The position numbers were made by a program, and so were the translations under genes. A stretch of DNA of 64,000 nt, from the NCBI GenBank assembly GCA_028622995.1, contig JAJQJQ010000013.1:3224001-3288000 (forward strand), written 5' to 3'. The notes beneath the pieces were generated by a model, which saw only the letters and a program-made list of their open reading frames with translations, did no database searches and was not told where the DNA came from. Below are positions 58,282 to 64,000 of this stretch, one piece after another (the stretch's first letter is position 1; each line of letters opens with the position of its first letter). Source of the DNA: Panagrolaimus kolymaensis (Eukaryota > Nematoda > Chromadorea > Rhabditida > Panagrolaimidae).

Positions 58282-61200
58282 GTCTCGAGGAGAAAAAATG
58301 GGATTCTCAAAAAAATTCAACATCGAAAAAGTTAGTTCCACAGCGAAAACCATGAGCAAATTAAAAATGAATACAACTAAACCACAGTAATCTCCAATAA
58401 CAAAAGAACAAATTGGTAGTCTATAAAAGTCTTAGTAGCACGATTACAAATGTGAAAATCCCATATTCTCCTCCCAAGGATTTGCTCGTGGAAGACAAAA
58501 TGGAACTTTGTAAAAGTTTATAAAGCCTACACAAGTTATTACGTCAATGATAAAAGTAAAATACAAACAAAAAATCACAAAAAAACTTCACTTCTTTTTT
58601 TTATTTTCTTTTTTACTGTCAAATTTTTTTAGTGACCCAAGTAAGAGTACTTTTTTTCGTTTTAATGACAGGTTTGATTTTTTCTTTGACAATAAAAAAG
58701 TGAGTAAGAAAAAAGATTGATGAGAAACTATTTTTTTTATTTTTTTGTGGGTTTTAAGCTTTGTTTTAACTTCATTTTTTTTTTCATCCATCTCGTGTTG
58801 GATTTTTTTTATTGTTGTGAGAGTATGAGTGACTAAGTATATTCAATGACAAAGGAAGAAAAGAAAAATGGAAAAAATAGAGACGTAAACAAAAAAAACG
58901 CTTTAAATCGTGAGAAGTTTTAATTTTTTAATTAATTTTATAAAATAAAAAATAAATAAATAAGCGAAGAAATTTGGTAAAAAAGCAAAGTGGTAGAAGG
59001 GAAGAATAAAAAAACCGTAGTAAATTTGGCATTTTTCTATAGGTGTGCTATACAATGAATTATAGACGCCACATCATGTCAAAAACGTTGAGTAGGTGAA
59101 CAGAAAAAAATGAATAATTTAATTTGAATGAAACAAAAACTTTGGCTACAAAATCGTTGCAAGAAATTAATCCTAATTTTTTGTGTTTTTTGTGTAATTT
59201 GATAAACATTTAGAGAAGGCGAATTTCAAGGAAAAAGTTGAACCCCGCACTTCAAACTAAAACACAAGTTGAAAAGTTAAACTTTTGGATTTCAATTTTT
59301 GAAAAGAGTCTTCAAAAAATAGGCGAAATTGACTCTTCCATAATTGGTTCATTTTGAAATTTTGAAATTATAATTTTTCAAGAATTATAAAGTTGAAAAT
59401 CTTAACAAAAAATATGGTACCAAAATGTCTGAGTGACAAACCAGAATCAAAAAAGTAAATAAATAAAAAGTTTGCTTTTTTCCTCTCTTTATTTTATAAT
59501 TCATATTAAATCAGTGAGCTTGGTGGCTGTGTTTATTAGTGCAACAAACAAAAAAACTTATTCATTAATTTTTTGCGCGCTCTCTTTTTTTTATTTTCTA
59601 ATGTCAACATTCTCATAAAGAAAAGAGCTCACCCACATTTCTTTTTTTTTTATAATGAAGAGAAGACAAAAAAATAAATCTTCATTAAAATTTAAAAAAG
59701 AATAAAAAAGAGATTACAAGAAAGAAAGACAAAAAAAGTTTCAGGCTGCATGTCTCAAGTAAAGGTCACGTTGTTTCGTTACTTGTAGACTTTAGAAAGA
59801 AAAAAGAGAGGGAAATTATAAATAATAATAAAAAAATATGATTGTAAAAATGCGTGATATCCTCAAGGCGATGATGGTGGTGTCTGGGAAGTTGCAGGAA
59901 TATGAAAATGCGGGTTGAATAATATTAAAAATTGAAATACTCGAGACAAAGTTTATGGAAAGAGGGGCAACGTGCTGATGCTCGAATTTACAAAAATAAA
60001 TAAAAGACTAATTTACACTATTGCAACGGAAAAAAGCTCCTATGATCTTACCGTGAAAACAAAATCCATTTCCATCACGAAAAAAAAATATAGGTAATTT
60101 CGGGCTGCCTTTTGTAGCTTTTTAATTTTTTTTGAAAAGCATTCTCATTCCATTTCTAGATTCGTACGTATGCTCTTTTATGACTATACATACTTCTTTT
60201 CCCGCCAACAAAAAAACTTTGAATACTTTATAATTGAACCATTCCATAATTTTTCTATCCAATAAAAAAGCTTGACTGACTTTATGAGTAAGAAATGATG
60301 CACTTTTTAAAATACCAAAAATAAAATTTTTTCTAAGAAATTATCTCCCCATTTTTGTTTCTTCTTTTGATAGGAGTAAATATTGCCAATTAGAAAGAAT
60401 AAAAAAAAATGAAAAGAAAAAAGAATAGAAAGATAAGTGTTGAGACTGAATTTTTTTATTGATGCTTTGCTGCAGCATTAGCAGCAAAAAGCAAACTATA
60501 GGTTCATAACATAAAGAAAATTGTTGGTTGGTTTGCTTTTTTGCAAGAAAAAATGGTTTTATTAGTGGGATAATTGCAAGTTAGCTTTAATAAAAACATT
60601 GTAAACAGAGGAAAAGTGAAAAACAAAATAAACAAAAAAAGTGACTGCCAAAACAAAATAAAAAGCGATAAATAGCTATAGAAAAAAATGGTCCAGATGT
60701 TTAGAATCAAAAAAAAGAATAATCTGCTCCAAAAAAATAGTGTCGATATTTGAAACTTTATTTAAAGCTTATCCTTTTTCGGCTCTCATAACGAAAAATA
60801 AAAATTCAATACAATAGATCGAAGTTAATTAACAAATAAAATGAAGTAAAATAATTTGGTAAAAAAGCCAAAAAAATTTCAAAAATCGAAGGTTACTGTT
60901 TTTTTCAAGCTACCAAAATAACTTCAACAAGGGATAGTCTCTCAAAGAAATAAAAAATGCGAATACCTTACACATAAAAACATAGCTCATAAAACTATTA
61001 CTCTAATAAAAAATGGAAAAATAGAAAAGAAATAAAGATAAGAAGAAAGAGCCAAAAATTATAAAAAGGGAATGAAATGTATGTAATTAAAAAAAGTTTC
61101 AAAATTTTTTGAATAAACAAAGCATTTCCAATTCAAAATATTATTTTTTTGAATAAACAAAGCATTTCCAATTCAAAATATTATTTTTTTGCAGCAAAAA

Positions 61201-64000
61201 ATCTCGTTCTTGCGATTAAAGATTTTTATCTGTAGCTCGAGGGGTAATAGATATTTTGGGAGGTTTACTATCCCTAAAGCTATGAAACAAACAAAAAACA
61301 TAGCAAGCAAAATTATAGTTTTAATATATATTTTTCGCTATTAAATAAAAAAATAAATTTTCATTTATTAAGTGACACTTTAGACTAGACCGGAATTGCA
61401 AGGGATTTAAAGAAAAAAACAAAAATGGAAAAAAATAGTTGAAATCGTCTCAAGTAACTATGCCGCAAGGCATCCTTGTGCCGGTGGCATCTCCAATAAA
61501 ATGAAAGGAAAGAATAATCAAAAAAAAATTTAAATGACTCAAAGAAATAAAATAAAAATAAAGTAAGCAAAGGCAAAATGGAAAAATGGAAATTTGAACT
61601 AATTTTCCCTTAGGATTTTTTCTCATTGCATCGAATTAAATTCCACTTTGTTCTTTTTCTTCTTATTTTTTGTTGCTTTTCTTGAGAATCTGTTTTTTAA
61701 GATCTTTGTGAACCTTGAGATTGTTTTTTTCCTTTAAATTTTTCTTTTCTTGTGAAAAAAGCACTTTTTTTCTTTTTTTTGGCCCTTTAATTTAGATTAA
61801 CAATATTAAAATTCGAAAAGCAATGTATGAAAGTCCCTGAAACTTAACCTTCGTGAAATAAAAATTATTTCCTTCTGGCAGAAAAAATCCAAGGTAGACA
61901 GCTAGCGTCTCAAATTATATGTATTTGTTCCAAGACCAAAAAGCAAATAAATAAAAAAACATATTTTGTCCCAAAATAAAAAACATCAAAAAAATGGTTT
62001 CAAATTTATGTCTTTTTTTATTCCTAATTATGGCACTTCAAAAAATGCCAGTGTAGTAAGTATGTAATTTCATTTCCTTCCTCCACATACCTTGTGAGAA
62101 ACCAGAACCAAAAAAGCGCCTAAAATTTTCTTAAAATAAACGAAAGGCCAGCGATGGTTTAAAATTTCTTACTATTTTTAGAATAAAAAAACGCAAATTT
62201 GTTTGTTTTTTCAAAGAAAAAAGAAAGCAAAGCAATAAAAAACAATTAAATTTAATAAAAGAGATATGCTATGTCGTAAGTCATGAGTCTAACATAAATG
62301 TATAGACGAACAAAAACAGAAAGACAAATAGTTAAAATAAAAATTAGAGCGGAATAAAAATACTTCTAAATTGAGATTTAAGAAAGAAAGTTTGATGGTC
62401 CTAAACCGAAACAATTTTTAAAATTTAATCGGCGAAAGAAAATGTTTGAAGCTTTGATTCACAAAAAAATATATTAAAAAAATTTGACCCGGCGCTTTTT
62501 AAATTTAGTTAAAAATGGACCAAAATTTCCGAGCTGCTCTTTTTTTGAAAACAATAAAAATAAGGACGCTCAATTTCAAATACAGAAAAAAACAATGAAA
62601 TTTAGGACAATGAAATTCAAAAACACACCTTTTCTAGAAAAAAAGCTTTGTTGTTTATGCCAAAAGTTTGTTTTTGTGGATTAAAAAATGTGTGACCAAA
62701 TATTAAATATTAATTCACTTTAAGGCTCATAGATAAGTGGTCAATAAACGCTTTTATTGGGTTTTTTTGCAATGAAAAGCAATTTGCATATTTTTTTATT
62801 TTGCTTCTGCATGACCAAACCATTGGGACTGCAAGTTTAAAAAAACAATGATCGCAAATAATGGAAAAGAAAGACTGGAAAGGAAGCAGGTTTTTTAATA
62901 TATTCATAGCTTCTGAAAAAGTGGAGCATCCAAAAGTGAGTCAAATAAAAATTAAAAATAAACAACAAAAAAAGCATCATGAGCTTTCGAAAACGCTTAA
63001 AAGCAGTGGCGTTATCAAAAAACAAGCGACAGTAAAAGTTAAGAAAGAATCAATAAAATGATTTTTTGGTGTTTTTAAATTAAGAAGCTTTATGAAAGGT
63101 AAAAATACTCGAGTTAAAATAATTTTGAAGCTACCGAAGATAACAATGGATTTAATATTTACTAAAAAATGCAAAAATAAAAAATTTTAGCTGATTAAAA
63201 AAAGTTGTTTTATTATTTAATTCAAACTTACCACAAAATGTTGAAATTGTAAAAGTTTCGTGATAGGAATGTTTCATTAAAAAGAAAGACAACAAAAAGT
63301 ACAATAGATTATTTTAAGGAATATAAAACCAAAGTTTATGTAAGCATTTTATATGAATAGATCAAGACTAGCAACAACAACAAAAAAAATAATGGCCTTT
63401 TGACGCCTTTCATTTATGTTCATTATCACTTTTATATGTATACGTGCCTATCAAAGTCTTCTCTACTTTCTCTCCCAAAATAAACAAAAAATCAGTAATA
63501 AAAATTGGCAATAAAGAAATATCTATAACCCAATTAACCTTGTGTCCCTTTGGTCCCTTTTTCTTTCAAGTTGCCCCTATCGTGTTTAGATACACAAATA
63601 TTGTTTTTAAAGATGTGGACTCTCAAATGAATGGAAACCTGAGAATGGAGTCATAAAGGTGTCAAGAAAAAAGAAAAGATGATAAAAAGATAAATAATCG
63701 AATGCTTTTTTTATTAGCTTAAAAACTAATAAAAAAAATATAGAGAAGATAAACAAAAATCATGTGATTTTCTTTTTTTTTACTTGTGAGAAGTATGAAA
63801 AATTGAAAATCTTTTTAGAAAAGAAATATGAAATCAGAAAGACAGAAAAAAATAAAAATATATAACTCCAAGAATCTGCAGATCAAGGAAAAACTGTTAC
63901 AAAAAAATTAATGGTAGCACTGAACAAAAAATTATTTTCTAACCTCAAAAGTGACTGACTTCCTCGAAGGAAAGTTGAAATAAAAAAAAAGCATCACCAT
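58282..64000. other. gene-free AT-rich stretch
   Basis: 5.7 kb to the window edge. Apart from a 40-bp tandem duplication at 61111 I see no coding exon, repeat or RNA gene. It may be a large intergenic region or an intron of a gene lying beyond the edge. Confidence 0.45.
61111..61190. repeat. perfect 40-bp tandem duplication
   Basis: Two identical copies (61111-61150 and 61151-61190) beginning GAATAAACAAAGCATTTCC. Confidence 0.85.

Overview
This window is eukaryotic nuclear DNA, very probably from a nematode. It is strongly AT-rich. Genes are split by mostly short introns with GT...AG borders and T-rich TTTTAG or TTTCAG acceptors. Several start codons lie 2 to 10 bases behind an acceptor-like TTTTCAG, as expected for spliced-leader trans-splicing. 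The gene content is typical of nematodes: arrays of serpentine (7TM) chemoreceptors, a MATH-BTB protein and a TRH-type neuropeptide receptor. The AT bias would suit a tylenchid or related clade, but the species cannot be fixed from sequence alone. Exon borders below were worked out by hand from reading frame, intron phase and paralog comparison. No tRNA or rRNA gene was recognised, but no model-based search was possible.

Layout. 1-2 kb: a MATH-BTB gene with a small hAT-like MITE in an intron. 3-7 kb: one unassigned 7TM receptor and two tandem Srg-like receptors. 7-9 kb: a duplicated non-coding segment, a 171-bp tandem repeat and a hairpin MITE. 9.5-10.7 kb: a secreted protein built from a duplicated two-exon module. 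12.3-20 kb: three Sre-like chemoreceptors (one minus, two plus), with E-boxes about 460-520 bp upstream and a gene-conversion-like tract in exon 2. 21.1-33.7 kb: an Srh-like receptor gene cut in two by an 11.5-kb block of three Helitrons joined head to tail. 35-38.3 kb: a dynamin-related (DRP-1-like) gene. 38.4-41.5 kb: the second copy of the duplicated segment, a receptor fragment, a GC-rich hAT-type MITE and a long foldback element. 42.4-44.9 kb: an SLC2/GLUT-like transporter. 46-47.3 kb: the intact paralog of the interrupted receptor. 47.8-50.7 kb (minus): a TRH-receptor-like neuropeptide GPCR. 52.3-54.9 kb: a 2.6-kb element with about 870-bp inverted arms. 55-64 kb: gene-free AT-rich DNA with a second GC-rich MITE at 58.0 kb.

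The most notable part is the Helitron block at 21637-33152. The two halves of the host receptor rejoin in frame with no base gained or lost at an A^T site. The three elements (775, 10,206 and 535 bp) abut directly, the CTTG end of one touching the TCTACC start of the next. The middle element carries an uninterrupted 1754-aa Rep-helicase, a decayed PP1-type phosphatase copy, and a six-exon gene whose phases all agree and which encodes two ubiquitin units fused to an RPA-like OB-fold protein. That fusion and the tandem architecture are the best candidates for something undescribed.

Regulation. The exact E-box CACCTG recurs at matched distances upstream of five chemoreceptors: -476, -522 and -458 for the Sre-like genes, -116 and -118 for the Srh-like genes. 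It resembles the chemosensory E-box known from C. elegans receptor promoters.
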